DNA of 64,000 bases from CBDBCK01 sp965203345 (GCA_965203345.1 CBDBCK010000028.1:496001-560000); one strand, 5' to 3'. Shown: positions 16,765 through 25,733, numbered from the stretch's first letter. Notes: generated by a model not told the origin, from the letters alone. Numbers and translations are program-made.

Positions 16765-18138
16765 CTATCTGATAAATCCTTCATAGTTGCGCATGAGTAG
16801 TTGCGCTTCCAGCTGACGAAGCGTATCAAGTGTAACTCCGACGACGATGAGCAGGCTTGTACTTTGGACGATGCTAGTCGCGGCCGGTAGCTGGGTCGCT
16901 AGTTCTGCTATCCAAGGCAGTATTGCTATAAAGCCCAGGAAAATGGCGCCGCCCCACGTTATACGTATGACTATCTTGAGAAGGTATTCGCGCGTCTGAG
17001 GCCCTGGACGAATCCCAGGTATGAACCCTCCGTTACGCTGAAGTGTTTGCGCCAGATTTTGCTGATTGTGAACCACTAGAGTATAGAAAAAGGTGAATAT
17101 GACCACCATACCAAATACGGCGAGCCAGTATGGAGAGAACCACCCGCCTATCAGCCCTGCGGGGCCAAAGTTGTTAGAAACCCAGAACGCTGCCTCCGCG
17201 ATAAAGCTCCTCGAAGAAGGATCCTGGAAATAGCTGGCCAGCACGCTGGGCAGGGTCAGCAGAGCAAAAGCGAATATCAAGGGGATCATCCCTGCAGAGT
17301 TGACTCGGAGTGGAATATAGCTCGCACCCGACTGACGATACATTCTTCCCCCTCTGAACACACTTCGTCCGTAATGAACCGGTATCCTGCGCTGCGCTTC
17401 ATTGAAATAGACTATGAGATAGACGGTTGTCAGACCTATTGCAATGAGCAAAACCACGGAGAATGTTTCTTCTCTTAGCCCCCATAGTTGTCCTAGTACT
17501 TGAGGCAGGGTGGAGACTATTCCTGCAAATATGATGAGCGATATGCCATTCCCTATACCCTTTTCTGTTATCAATTCGCCCATCCAGACAAGCAGCAGAG
17601 TGCCAGCCGTCATAGCTGTTAAGATGGTAATGGTTGTGTAGGTGTCCCCAGATCCGAAGCCAAAGTTATCTATTACGCCCCCTCCGAACGCCCCGGCGAA
17701 TAGGTTTAGTTGGCCGTATCCCTGTATTAGGGCCATCGGCACGGTCAGATAGTGTGTGTAACGGCTTATTGTGCGCCTTCCGGCCTCGCCTTCTTGCGAA
17801 AGTGACTTCAGATGCGGAACGAAAGGGGTGAGCACCTGGATGATTATAGAAGCGGTTATGTATGGATATACACCGAGGGCCGCTATGCTCAGGTTGCGGA
17901 GCCCTCCTCCGGAGAATATGTCCAATATGCCGAATAAAGGCTGGCTTGCGAAGAGGCTCTCCAGTGCCTCTCTGTCTACCCCCGGAACAGGTACATGGGC
18001 AATAAACCTGAAAGCTACGAGTATGCCTAGCGTGAAGAGTATACGGGCACGTAAATCAGGAATATGCCAAGCATCAATAACAGTCTGAATGAGAGCAGGC
18101 AGAGGTGCCCGAGATTCTTTTGCTCTTGCCTCACGCAT
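16765..18138 (-). CDS. secY: Protein translocase subunit SecY
   Basis: Central pore of the Sec translocon in the cytoplasmic membrane. 457 residues with ten expected membrane spans. Recognisable blocks are FRFIAHVPVPGVDREAL, the plug region FSGGGLRNLSIAALGVYPYITASI, TEKGIGNGISLIIFAGI, RINSAGMIPLIFA-like (RVNSAGMIPLIFAFA here) and the cytosolic loop with NGGFIPGIRPG. The start overlaps the rplO end by 8 bases. It is the export route for the secreted proteins in this window. Confidence 0.97.
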   Translation of the reverse strand: MREARAKESRAPLPALIQTVIDAWHIPDLRARILFTLGILVAFRFIAHVPVPGVDREALESLFASQPLFGILDIFSGGGLRNLSIAALGVYPYITASIIIQVLTPFVPHLKSLSQEGEAGRRTISRYTHYLTVPMALIQGYGQLNLFAGAFGGGVIDNFGFGSGDTYTTITILTAMTAGTLLLVWMGELITEKGIGNGISLIIFAGIVSTLPQVLGQLWGLREETFSVVLLIAIGLTTVYLIVYFNEAQRRIPVHYGRSVFRGGRMYRQSGASYIPLRVNSAGMIPLIFAFALLTLPSVLASYFQDPSSRSFIAEAAFWVSNNFGPAGLIGGWFSPYWLAVFGMVVIFTFFYTLVVHNQQNLAQTLQRNGGFIPGIRPGPQTREYLLKIVIRITWGGAIFLGFIAILPWIAELATQLPAATSIVQSTSLLIVVGVTLDTLRQLEAQLLMRNYEGFIR

Positions 18139-18601
18139 CTAAGCGCTTTGTCCTGGAATATTTGGAGAAAGGAACTATGGAGCACTGCCCGCCTGCCTGT
18201 TTTATAGCCGTCATAGCTGACTCGCTGAACGCGTGGGCTTCAACATTGAGAGGCCTACTCGGCAAACTGCCGCCTAGTATCTTTATAGGTTTGTTGCGAT
18301 TACGCGCGACGCGTGTATTCAATAGCATCGCAACTGTGATCCGGCCTTCCGATATTTTCTCCAGGGAGGACAGACTAATCGGCTGAAATTCGATCCGAGA
18401 CCGATTTGTGAAGCCGCGCAGTGAGGGAAGACGCTTAACAAGAGGTAGTTGGCCTCCTTCAAAAACGGGGGATATGGATGACCGCGCTTTTTGACCTTTG
18501 GTACCTCTTCCGGAGTAGTTGCCTCTCCCGGAGCCATTACCTCGGCCCTTACGCCTTTTTGTTTTATGGGAACCCGGAGCGGGTTTCAGTTCATGCAACA
18601 T
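18131..18601 (-). CDS. rplO: 50S ribosomal protein L15
   Basis: 156 residues. It begins MLHELKPAPGSHKTKRRKGRG, then GSGRGNYSGRGTKGQKAR and FEGGQLPLVKRLPSLRGF, the glycine-rich extended arm typical of L15, with the globular part behind it. Standard place before secY. Confidence 0.97.
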   Translation of the reverse strand: MLHELKPAPGSHKTKRRKGRGNGSGRGNYSGRGTKGQKARSSISPVFEGGQLPLVKRLPSLRGFTNRSRIEFQPISLSSLEKISEGRITVAMLLNTRVARNRNKPIKILGGSLPSRPLNVEAHAFSESAMTAIKQAGGQCSIVPFSKYSRTKRLDA

Positions 18602-18625
18602 AGCTGTTTGTTTAGTCCTGTGATT

Positions 18626-18832
18626 TCAGCAAGTTGGTACGTTCTCAACGCCTACTAAGTGGTTGACCTTTTTTATCATTCCGCGTATCTCTGGACAGTC
18701 TTCCTGCTCTACGGAGTGATTGATTCGCCTTAGTCCCAAAGCTCTGATAGTAGCACGTTGTGAACGTGTGGCGCCTATGATGCTCTTACGCTGTATGATC
18801 TTAATTTGAGGTATGATCACTGTCCTCTTCAT
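18626..18832 (-). CDS. rpmD: 50S ribosomal protein L30
   Basis: 68 residues. The family core IIQRKSIIGATRSQRATIRA followed by LGLRRINHSVEQED is clear. The ATG at 18832 lies inside the last codons of rpsE, an overlap of 32 bases; a longer frame going up to 18916 has no family support. The overlap suggests coupled translation with S5. Confidence 0.93.
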   Translation of the reverse strand: MKRTVIIPQIKIIQRKSIIGATRSQRATIRALGLRRINHSVEQEDCPEIRGMIKKVNHLVGVENVPTC

Positions 18833-19559
18833 GTTCTTTGATGCTCTCCTCTCTTTTATAAGAGTAAGCAGCATTCGACTTTTCAGCTCGCAGGCCAAGC
18901 CTCCTGCTCCGTTCAACTTTTGGGGAGCGCATGGCTTTCAAGCCTTTTAGCGTAGCTTTAACAACGTTTATAGGGTTGCTGGCCCCCAACGACTTGGATA
19001 GTACATCGGTTATGCCGGCGACTTCCATAACGGCCCGCATGTTAGCACCGGCTATGACGCCCGTGCCTGGAGCAGCCGGTTTCATAAAAATTCTAGCACC
19101 TGAAAATTTCGTCGTTACCTCGTGCGGAATAGTACCTCCGTTCAGGACAACAGACTCCATTGTCTTACGCGCTTCATTAGAGCCTTTACGCACGGCGTCG
19201 GGGACCGACGGCGCGCGCCCTAATCCGATACCTACTTTTCCATTGGCGTCTCCCACCACCACCAGAGCTGTAAACGTAAGATTGCGTCCCCCTTTGACTA
19301 CCTTCGCCACTCGACGGATTTGCACAACCCTCTCAGTAGTAGTCCCCCCTTCACCGTCATGCCTTGATGGTCGTCTATCTTGAGCGCGACCAGACTGCTG
19401 GGATCTAGGAGGCTTGGGAATATTACCGATAGGCTCTTTATCTGTGCTATGTCTTGATGGCAGGCGTTGTTGGTCAAGCCCTCCTGACTGCCGAGATTCG
19501 GAAGGTACGGTCTCATGCGAAGCTTTCGAGCTTTCATTACCGTCGGGAGAAGAAGTCAT
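18801..19559 (-). CDS. rpsE: 30S ribosomal protein S5 with long N-terminal extension
   Basis: The core from about residue 75 is complete: ERVVQIRRVAKVVKGGRNLTF, ALVVVGDANGKVGIGLGRA, and later AAPGTGVIAGANMRAVMEVAG. It is preceded by about 75 hydrophilic, Ser/Arg/Gln-rich residues that normal S5 (about 165 aa) lacks, and followed by a short acidic tail. The start overlaps the rplR stop by one base (TAATG), so the long start is supported by gene spacing; no other start is needed. Confidence 0.94.
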   Translation of the reverse strand: MTSSPDGNESSKASHETVPSESRQSGGLDQQRLPSRHSTDKEPIGNIPKPPRSQQSGRAQDRRPSRHDGEGGTTTERVVQIRRVAKVVKGGRNLTFTALVVVGDANGKVGIGLGRAPSVPDAVRKGSNEARKTMESVVLNGGTIPHEVTTKFSGARIFMKPAAPGTGVIAGANMRAVMEVAGITDVLSKSLGASNPINVVKATLKGLKAMRSPKVERSRRLGLRAEKSNAAYSYKREESIKEHEEDSDHTSN

Positions 19560-19930
19560 TAGAAGTTCAACCCAGCCTTTCTAGCAGCTTCAGCAAGAGC
19601 CTTGACTCTGCCATGGTATAAATAACCCCCTCGGTCGAAAACCACCTTTGACACTCCTTTAGATATCAGCCGTTCAGCGATTATCTTACCTACATCCATA
19701 GAAGTAGTCGTTTTAGGAGGAACACCGTTTTTGGATACTGGCCCGGATAGTTCCAGAGAGGAGGCATACGCTAATGTATTGCCTTTGTTATCGTCTATGG
19801 CCTGGGCGTATATATGACGCGCCGAACGGAAAACCGAAAGCCTCGGACGGTTAGACGTTCCGCTAATATTCTTCCTGATGCGTCTTTTACGCACATAACG
19901 CATTCTTTTGTCGAATCTTCTGCTAGACAA
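19559..19930 (-). CDS. rplR: 50S ribosomal protein L18
   Basis: 123 residues. RPRLSVFRSARHIYAQAIDDNKGNT and VVFDRGGYLYHGRVKALAEAARKAGL are diagnostic. L18 brings 5S rRNA to the large subunit. The frame starts at TTG 19930; the next in-frame ATG would remove basic N-terminal residues that the family has. Confidence 0.95.
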   Translation of the reverse strand: MSSRRFDKRMRYVRKRRIRKNISGTSNRPRLSVFRSARHIYAQAIDDNKGNTLAYASSLELSGPVSKNGVPPKTTTSMDVGKIIAERLISKGVSKVVFDRGGYLYHGRVKALAEAARKAGLNF

Positions 19931-19967
19931 TGATAATTTCCGTCTTATTTACTCCGAGAGCAGGGTA

Positions 19968-20504
19968 TTATGCCCCTGTCTTGCCTGCCTTGCGTCTTAT
20001 CACTTCATTTGAGTATTTGACGCCCTTACCAGTAAAAGGATTAGGTTTGCGTAACGCTCTTATTACTGCCGCTTGTTGTCCTACAGCTTCTTTGTCTATA
20101 CCTTTCACTATGACTTGCGTGCCTCCCTGAACGGAGAGTATATTGGTTTTCAAAGGTTTTATCGGCACGGTGTGTGAAAAACCAAGCGTCAGTTCCAAGC
20201 TTTTGTCTCGTTGCTGAGCTCGATATCCCGTACCTATTAGCTCAAGTCTCAGCTCAAACCCTTGTGTTACCCCGACTACCATGTTGTTGATAAGGCTGCG
20301 CCATAAACCGTGCAAGGCCACATCTTTGGGATTCTCTGTTGAGCGTTCCACCTTTAGCTGATCATCAGACATACTGACGGATAGATTTGGGTGCACCTCA
20401 CGTTTAAGCTCTCCTAGTGGTCCCTTAACCATTATTTTTGAACCGTCAATCTTTATAGACGCGTTAGTCGGGATTGGTACAGGAAGGTTGCCTATTCTGG
20501 ACAC
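19968..20504 (-). CDS. rplF: 50S ribosomal protein L6 (GTG start)
   Basis: 178 residues from a GTG at 20502-20504 that gives the usual N terminus (M)SRIGNLPVPIPTNASI. The open frame continues upstream to 20555 inside rpsH but those residues have no family match. Two L6 domains: VKGPLGELKREVHPN, and the C-terminal LGFSHTV, GIDKEAVGQQAAVIRALRKP, then FTGKGVKYSNEVIRRKAGK. The ribosome site before the GTG is weak (AGAGAA). Confidence 0.94.
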   Translation of the reverse strand: MSRIGNLPVPIPTNASIKIDGSKIMVKGPLGELKREVHPNLSVSMSDDQLKVERSTENPKDVALHGLWRSLINNMVVGVTQGFELRLELIGTGYRAQQRDKSLELTLGFSHTVPIKPLKTNILSVQGGTQVIVKGIDKEAVGQQAAVIRALRKPNPFTGKGVKYSNEVIRRKAGKTGA

Positions 20505-20526
20505 TGAATCATTCTCTGAACAAAGT

Positions 20527-20925
20527 TTACCAAACGTAAAAAAGGAGCTCACCACCTACCGAGAGCCTTCGGGCCTGGTAGTCGGTAATAATCCCTTTAG
20601 ATGAAGAGATAAACGCTACGCCTATACCGCCATATAATCTAGGGAGTTCGTTTGCTCGAACATAAACCCGTCTCCCTGGCTTTGATACACGTTTCAACCC
20701 ATGTATCACGGATTCACTATCGTCGTAGTAACGCAGATTGACTGTTATCTGACGGTCCTTATCAGTCTCTTTTATCTGAAATCCAGAAATAAAACCCTCG
20801 CGCTTCATCAGCCCGAGTAGCGAATGTTTGGTCTTTGAAAAAGGTATGGAGGTGGTTTCATGACCTACAAGAACGGCGTTTCTGATTCGCGTTATCATAT
20901 CAGCTATGGGATCTGTTACAGGCAT
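20527..20925 (-). CDS. rpsH: 30S ribosomal protein S8
   Basis: 132 residues from the ATG at 20925, giving MPVTDPIADMITRIRNAV, the standard start; the frame to 20982 overlaps rpsN and is rejected. The C-terminal RVSKPGRRVYVR, GIGVAFISSSKGI and GGELLFYVW are the conserved rRNA-binding part. Confidence 0.96.
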   Translation of the reverse strand: MPVTDPIADMITRIRNAVLVGHETTSIPFSKTKHSLLGLMKREGFISGFQIKETDKDRQITVNLRYYDDSESVIHGLKRVSKPGRRVYVRANELPRLYGGIGVAFISSSKGIITDYQARRLSVGGELLFYVW

Positions 20926-20935
20926 GTTCTCAGCT

Positions 20936-21241
20936 CTAGTAGCTTGCCTTGCGTACCCCAGGCAGTTCGCCGGAGTGGGCAAGTTCTCTGAATGCTATAC
21001 GAGAAAGTCCAAAGAACCTTATATAGCCTCTAGGTCTCCCCGAAGTTGCACATCGATTCCGCACCCGGTTCGGGTTGGAATTTTTGGGTAGAAGAGTCAG
21101 CGCATCTCGTGCTTCTCTACGTGCCGCCTGGTCAAGGGACGTATCAACTGCTTTTCTTTTTAACTCGGCGCGCTGTTTGGCATACTTTTTTACCAAGGCT
21201 TTGCGCTTGTTGTTCTTTTCTATTGATGATTTCTTGGCCAT
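20936..21241 (-). CDS. rpsN: 30S ribosomal protein S14, zinc-free type
   Basis: 101 residues, the long form of S14. The C-terminal CATSGRPRGYIRFFGLSRIAFRELAHSGELPG block is present, but only one cysteine is visible where the short zinc form has C-x2-C ... C-x2-C. So this is the zinc-independent (C-) type, while S4 and L36 of the same operon keep zinc sites. Confidence 0.96.
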   Translation of the reverse strand: MAKKSSIEKNNKRKALVKKYAKQRAELKRKAVDTSLDQAARREARDALTLLPKNSNPNRVRNRCATSGRPRGYIRFFGLSRIAFRELAHSGELPGVRKASY

Positions 21242-21255
21242 AGTTTAGATATTTG

Positions 21256-21840
21256 TCAGTTTTTTGAGGATGGAGAGCCTGCAAAAGGCATACCCAATAA
21301 CTCCAACAGATGCATACTCTCGTCGTCAGTTTTGCTTGTAGTTACTATTGAAACTTGTAGCCCGCGCAGTTTATCTATTTCATTGTAATCAATTTCAGGG
21401 AAAACCGCCTGCTCGCGTAACCCTAAAGAATAGTTCCCGCGTTTGTCAAAGCTCTTGCGGGACGTGCCTCTAAAGTCCCTAAGTCGGGGCAAAACTATGT
21501 TAAATAGTCTGTCCAAAAAGTCCCACATCTTTCGCCCTCGCAGGGTTGTCATCAAGCCTATAGTTTGACCAGCGCGTAAGCTGAAGTTAGAGACTGACTG
21601 TTTCGCCTTACACTCTATCGGCTTTTGCCCTGTGATAGATGCTAGATCTCGTTCCGCCGCCTGTAGAGCGTTTGCGTTCTTTGTAGCTTCACCCATGCCT
21701 ATGGCGACCACAACCTTTGTAACGCGTGGTGTCTCCAGAGCGTTTTTATATTTAAATTTCTCTCTCATACTGGGCGCGACTTTGTCTTTATACAATGTCA
21801 GCATCCGCGGAATCCCCGTCCTCTTTTTATCTTCACTCAC
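21256..21840 (-). CDS. rplE: 50S ribosomal protein L5
   Basis: 194 residues. PRVTKVVVAIGMGEATKNA, KQSVSNFSLRAGQTIGLMTT, then LRGRKMWDFLDRL and RDFRGTSRKSFDKRGNYSLG are the L5 signature blocks. It binds 5S rRNA and the P-site tRNA. The start overlaps the rplX end by 8 bases. Confidence 0.97.
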   Translation of the reverse strand: MSEDKKRTGIPRMLTLYKDKVAPSMREKFKYKNALETPRVTKVVVAIGMGEATKNANALQAAERDLASITGQKPIECKAKQSVSNFSLRAGQTIGLMTTLRGRKMWDFLDRLFNIVLPRLRDFRGTSRKSFDKRGNYSLGLREQAVFPEIDYNEIDKLRGLQVSIVTTSKTDDESMHLLELLGMPFAGSPSSKN

Positions 21841-22135
21841 CCTTGATATACCTCACCTTAGTGCCGTCAACCAAAAAACGCCATCCCACTCTTCCTGCAC
21901 GATTAGTTTCCGAATCTACGAGCATCACGTTCGATAAAGAGATGGACGATTCCGACGTTATTCTGCCGGTTTGTCTTGTACCTCTTCTCTGGCTGATGTG
22001 GCGTACTACGGTATTTACGCCAGCCACGAGTACTCGGTTTTTCTGCAAATCTACGCGCATAACTTCACCGCGCTTGCCTTTATCTTTTCCAGCTATCACG
22101 GCAACGGTATCGCCTGCTCTTATCCTCTGTGCCAT
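21833..22135 (-). CDS. rplX: 50S ribosomal protein L24
   Basis: 100 residues beginning with the KOW-motif region IRAGDTVAVIAGKDKGKRGE and VMRVDLQKNRVLVAGVNTV. It starts assembly of the large subunit. One base separates it from the rplN stop. Confidence 0.97.
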   Translation of the reverse strand: MAQRIRAGDTVAVIAGKDKGKRGEVMRVDLQKNRVLVAGVNTVVRHISQRRGTRQTGRITSESSISLSNVMLVDSETNRAGRVGWRFLVDGTKVRYIKGE

Positions 22136-22136
22136 C

Positions 22137-22505
22137 TTAAAGCACCTCCGGAGCGAGTGAAGCTATGCGGTTGAAGCCCAAGTCTCTCAGTTCGCGAGCT
22201 ATCGGGCCAAATATGCGTGTGCCTCTGGGAACACCGTCGGCGTTTATGATCACACAGGCGTTGTCATCAAACTTGATGTATGATCCGTCTCGCCGTCTAT
22301 AAGGCTGTTTTGTACGAACAATCACGGCTTTCACTATTGAGTGCATACGGACTTCGCCGCCTGGCTGAGCCTTCTTGACAGAGCACGTTATAATGTCTCC
22401 CAATCCTGCATACACTCGCGAACCACCACCTGTTACATTTATGCAAAGCACCTCTTTACTGCCGGAATTATCAGCTACTTTAAGTCGAGTTTCTCTTTGA
22501 ATCAT
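22137..22505 (-). CDS. rplN: 50S ribosomal protein L14
   Basis: 122 residues, exact family length: MIQRETRLKVADNSGSKEVL at the start, VIVRTKQPYRRRDGSYIKFD, and GTRIFGPIARELRDLGFNRI near the end. Complete. Confidence 0.98.
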   Translation of the reverse strand: MIQRETRLKVADNSGSKEVLCINVTGGGSRVYAGLGDIITCSVKKAQPGGEVRMHSIVKAVIVRTKQPYRRRDGSYIKFDDNACVIINADGVPRGTRIFGPIARELRDLGFNRIASLAPEVL

Positions 22506-22515
22506 AACAAGCTTT

Positions 22516-22803
22516 TTATTCTTTCACCATGTCGGTTTTATCGGCGTTAATATGTTTCTCGATCTTCCGGACGAGTATCCATCGTTTAGAGGCCGATATA
22601 GGACGGCAATCTTGAATCAGGACTGTATCACCTTTTGACGCTTCACCGTGCTCATCGTGCACTGCAAAGCGAGTTCGCCTGAGGCGTTGTTTTTTATAGA
22701 TACGATCTTGTTGGAGCCATGACCTCTCAACAATCAAGGTCTTGGGGTTCTCAGCCTTTACGACCTGACCTATAAATCTTTTTTTGTAGGTCTGCTCAGC
22801 CAT
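22516..22803 (-). CDS. rpsQ: 30S ribosomal protein S17
   Basis: 95 residues. OB-fold with FIGQVVKAENPKTLIVERSW, RTRFAVHDEHGEASKGDTVL and the IQDCRPISASKRWILV block. One base after the rpmC stop. Confidence 0.97.
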   Translation of the reverse strand: MAEQTYKKRFIGQVVKAENPKTLIVERSWLQQDRIYKKQRLRRTRFAVHDEHGEASKGDTVLIQDCRPISASKRWILVRKIEKHINADKTDMVKE

Positions 22804-22804
22804 A

Positions 22805-23122
22805 CTATACTGACTCCTTCAAGGTTTTTATCTCTTCTGCCTCTGATTGGGGATCTTGTTCGGTAGGCTCTTCTTTAGTAGGGCTTACCGAGACAGCTTC
22901 AGCGGAACCGGCTCTGAACTGAGCAACTATTTCCCGTTCCCTTATCACCGTAAGTATACGTGCTACGGTCTTGCGTATCCTATTCATCTCGCTCGTATCC
23001 GAAAGCTGCTGAGTAGCCTTGTTGAAACGGAGATTCATGAAGGCGCGCTTCTGTTCCGACAACTCACGAACAAGGTCCTCCATATTAAGTTCCCTGACTT
23101 CATTTATACTCATTGAGCTCAT
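22805..23122 (-). CDS. rpmC: 50S ribosomal protein L29 with acidic C-terminal tail
   Basis: 105 residues; the normal family length is 60-70. The helical hairpin core (VRELNMEDLVRELSEQKRAF, MNLRFNKATQQLSDTSEM, RKTVARILTVIRERE) is complete. About 38 extra residues rich in Glu, Ser and Thr follow. L29 lies at the exit tunnel. The start overlaps the rplP stop (ATGA). Confidence 0.95.
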   Translation of the reverse strand: MSSMSINEVRELNMEDLVRELSEQKRAFMNLRFNKATQQLSDTSEMNRIRKTVARILTVIREREIVAQFRAGSAEAVSVSPTKEEPTEQDPQSEAEEIKTLKESV

Positions 23123-23535
23123 ACCTGGTCTTCTCTGGATACTATCTTTGTGGATATACTGAGCTTATGTCCGGCTCTGCGTAAAGCTTCACGAGCTGCC
23201 TCTTCGGAGACGTCCGCTATTTCGTAAATGATGCGTCCGCGTTTCACCACGGCAACCCAATGATCTACGGCTCCTTTACCACCACCCATGCGCGTTTCAG
23301 CGGGACGCGCAGAAACTGGTTTGTCCGGGAACACTCTTATCCATATCTTACCTCCACGTCGGACATAACCCGTTATAGCTCGGCGTGCTGCCTCTATTTG
23401 CCTTGCGGTAACCCAGCCGGAGGAGGTTGCCTTAAGTCCGAATTCCCCAAAAGCGAGCAAGGCTCCGCGCGTACTCATACCTTTCAAGCGGCCTCTATGA
23501 GCTTTTCTAAACTTTGTACGTCTAGGCTGAAGCAT
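23119..23535 (-). CDS. rplP: 50S ribosomal protein L16
   Basis: 138 residues. MLQPRRTKFRKAHRGRLKG, FGEFGLKATSSGWVTARQIE, then RRGGKIWIRVFPDKPVSARP and RMGGGKGAVDHWVAVVKRGR are standard. The start overlaps the rpsC end by 14 bases. Confidence 0.98.
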   Translation of the reverse strand: MLQPRRTKFRKAHRGRLKGMSTRGALLAFGEFGLKATSSGWVTARQIEAARRAITGYVRRGGKIWIRVFPDKPVSARPAETRMGGGKGAVDHWVAVVKRGRIIYEIADVSEEAAREALRRAGHKLSISTKIVSREDQV

Positions 23536-24286
23536 CGGTTGAGCTTTCTTCTGTGACTTCTTTAGTGGTACTGGCGCGACTCTTCTGCTGAATAGGGGGA
23601 GTTCCTAGAGAAAGTCTGACGGGAGTCTTGCTTGCTTCGTCTGCTTCAACATTTATTTGGGTCGTTCCTCGGTATATCCATATCTTTATACCGACGATAC
23701 CATAGGACGTGTGAGCTTCCGATATAGCGAAGTCTATGTCCGCCCGCAGAGTGTGTAAGGGAACCTGCCCTTGCATTTGCATATCAGTGCGCGCTATGTC
23801 TGCTCCACCGAGACGTCCGCTGACAGATACTTTGATACCCAGGGCTCCTGCCTGCATGGTGCGTTGCATAGTTGCCCGAACAGCTCTACGGTAGGCTATG
23901 CGTCGCTCCAGCTGTTCAGCTATATTGTGGCCTACAATTATGGCGTCTAGTTCCGGCTGGCGGATTTCTATTATATTGAGACGGACAGTGAGTTTCGTCA
24001 TCGCCTCTAGCTCTGCTTTCAGCTGATCCACCCTCTGACCTCCGCGCCCAATTATTACACCAGGACGGGCCGTATTAACTATGACTGTTATATCACCAGG
24101 GTTTCTCTCTACCTCTACTCTCGAAACTCCTCCACCTGCACCGTATTTTTTCTTTACAAGCTCCCGGACTGAGTAATCTTCCATTACCAAGCGTGCATAG
24201 TCTGTCGGACGAGTAGGGAACCATCTTGAATACCAGCCACGCGTTACTCCGAGTCGAAATCCTATGGGGTGAATTTTTTGTCCCAT
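23522..24286 (-). CDS. rpsC: 30S ribosomal protein S3
   Basis: 254 residues. MGQKIHPIGFRLGVTRGWYS opens it, the KH domain shows VIIGRGGQRVDQLKAELE, and the C-terminal half has VSGRLGGADIARTDM and the IKIWIYRG motif. An acidic/Ser-Thr-rich tail of about 30 residues follows. Starts directly in the rplV stop (TAATG). Confidence 0.97.
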   Translation of the reverse strand: MGQKIHPIGFRLGVTRGWYSRWFPTRPTDYARLVMEDYSVRELVKKKYGAGGGVSRVEVERNPGDITVIVNTARPGVIIGRGGQRVDQLKAELEAMTKLTVRLNIIEIRQPELDAIIVGHNIAEQLERRIAYRRAVRATMQRTMQAGALGIKVSVSGRLGGADIARTDMQMQGQVPLHTLRADIDFAISEAHTSYGIVGIKIWIYRGTTQINVEADEASKTPVRLSLGTPPIQQKSRASTTKEVTEESSTDASA

Positions 24287-24615
24287 TAACCTGCCTCTAC
24301 TTCCACTGTTATGTGAGAGGTCGGTCTGTCAAAGGATCCCGTTCTGCCTCTCGATCTGGCGCGCCATCGTTTAGTGCGCGGCCCTTGATCGGCGAATAAG
24401 TGCGCAACATAAAGATTATCGCGGTTTTCGTTATCATTGTTCTCTGCGTTAGCGATAGCCGAGAGCAGAACCTCCCGCACTGCTCTAGCCGCTGGAATAT
24501 TCAGGTTCTCAAGGAGGATATCCGCTTCCTCCACAAGCATCCCGCGTACCATATTCATAACGCGGCGTAACTTCCAGGGCGATATACCTACCGTTTTTGC
24601 ACGAGCGACGGACAT
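24286..24615 (-). CDS. rplV: 50S ribosomal protein L22
   Basis: 109 residues when started at the ATG 24615, which gives MSVARAKTVGISPWKLRRVM and places it four bases after the rpsS stop. The frame goes on to 24690 inside rpsS without family similarity. The C-terminal loop (KRWRARSRGRTGSFDRPTSH) is the tunnel-lining hairpin where macrolide resistance changes occur in other bacteria. Confidence 0.94.
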   Translation of the reverse strand: MSVARAKTVGISPWKLRRVMNMVRGMLVEEADILLENLNIPAARAVREVLLSAIANAENNDNENRDNLYVAHLFADQGPRTKRWRARSRGRTGSFDRPTSHITVEVEAG

Positions 24616-24619
24616 GGAC

Positions 24620-24904
24620 TTATCTAGACCTTGAAGGGCGGTCTGATCTGGATATGTGGCCCTTAAATGTGCGGGTAGGTACAAACTCACCTAGTCGGTG
24701 TCCTACCATGTTTTCAGTTATCAGGATCGGGATTAAGCGACGGCCATCGTGGACAGCTAACATTAGACCTGTCATTTCTGGCATCACCGTTGATGCGCGC
24801 GACCATGTGCGGATAGGTGTATTAGAGTTGCTTTTGCGTGCGGCCTGGACCTTTTTCATCAGTTTCGGGTCAACAAAAGGGCCTTTTTTGACTGATCTGC
24901 TCAT
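24620..24904 (-). CDS. rpsS: 30S ribosomal protein S19
   Basis: 94 residues: MSRSVKKGPFVDPKLMKKVQ, then TWSRASTVMPEMTGLMLAVH and NMVGHRLGEFVPTRTFKGH. Complete and typical. Confidence 0.98.
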   Translation of the reverse strand: MSRSVKKGPFVDPKLMKKVQAARKSNSNTPIRTWSRASTVMPEMTGLMLAVHDGRRLIPILITENMVGHRLGEFVPTRTFKGHISRSDRPSRSR

Positions 24905-24908
24905 TATA

Positions 24909-25733
24909 TTATGCTTTGCGCCTGCGAAGTATGTATTTGTCCGTAAGTTTGTTTCGTCTTGTACGATAACCGCGCGCAGGTTTTCCCCAAGGAGTCTTGG
25001 GACCTTTTAATCCTATAGGTGATTTTCCTTCTCCACCCCCATGAGGATGTGCGTTCGGAGCCATCGCAGTGCCTCTTACGGAAGGTCTGCGTCCCAAATG
25101 GCGAGAGCGTCCAGCCTTGCCCAACTTTATATTCTTTTTGTGAGGGTTTGAAACCGTCCCTATAGTAGCTTTACATGCGCTATTAATCTGTCTCATTTCT
25201 CCGGACGGAAGCCTTATTAACGTATAATTTCCTTCGTGCGCCATTATTTGCGCCTCAGTACCAGCCGATTTCACAAGTTGGCCACCTGCACCTGGAGTCA
25301 TTTCGATATTGTGGATAGTTGTTCCTAGAGGCATAGATGAAAGCGGCCTAGCATTGCCTGATCTAACGGGAGCATCCGGCGAACTCTGCACTGTATCCCC
25401 AGGCGCCAGATTCACAGGAGCAAGTATATAGCTTTTGCGTCCGTTCTCGTATCTTACAAGGGCGATACGGCTGGAGCGATTTGGATCGTACTCGATAGAT
25501 AGAACGATCGCTGTCCCTTTGATATCTCGCTTGAAGTCAACGGTTCGGTACCGTCTTTTGTGTCCTCCGCCTCTATGCCTTACCGTCATTTTGCCGGTAT
25601 TGTTGCGACCTCCTTTTTTCCGTATACCTCGTGTCAGAGATTTTTCGGGCGAAGAGTAGGTTATATCTTTGAAATCGTCTGCGCTAGCGTTTCGGCGGCC
25701 TGGAGAAGTCGGATTGTATAATTTAATGCCCAT
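24909..25733 (-). CDS. rplB: 50S ribosomal protein L2
   Basis: 274 residues, full length. GRNNTGKMTVRHRGGGHKRR, ILAPVNLAPGDTVQSS, the APGAG-type segment (MTPGAGGQLVKSAG) and the peptidyl-transferase-near loop GTAMAPNAHPHGGGEGKSP are all present. The ATG follows the rplW stop without a gap (TAA-ATG). Confidence 0.98.
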   Translation of the reverse strand: MGIKLYNPTSPGRRNASADDFKDITYSSPEKSLTRGIRKKGGRNNTGKMTVRHRGGGHKRRYRTVDFKRDIKGTAIVLSIEYDPNRSSRIALVRYENGRKSYILAPVNLAPGDTVQSSPDAPVRSGNARPLSSMPLGTTIHNIEMTPGAGGQLVKSAGTEAQIMAHEGNYTLIRLPSGEMRQINSACKATIGTVSNPHKKNIKLGKAGRSRHLGRRPSVRGTAMAPNAHPHGGGEGKSPIGLKGPKTPWGKPARGYRTRRNKLTDKYILRRRKA

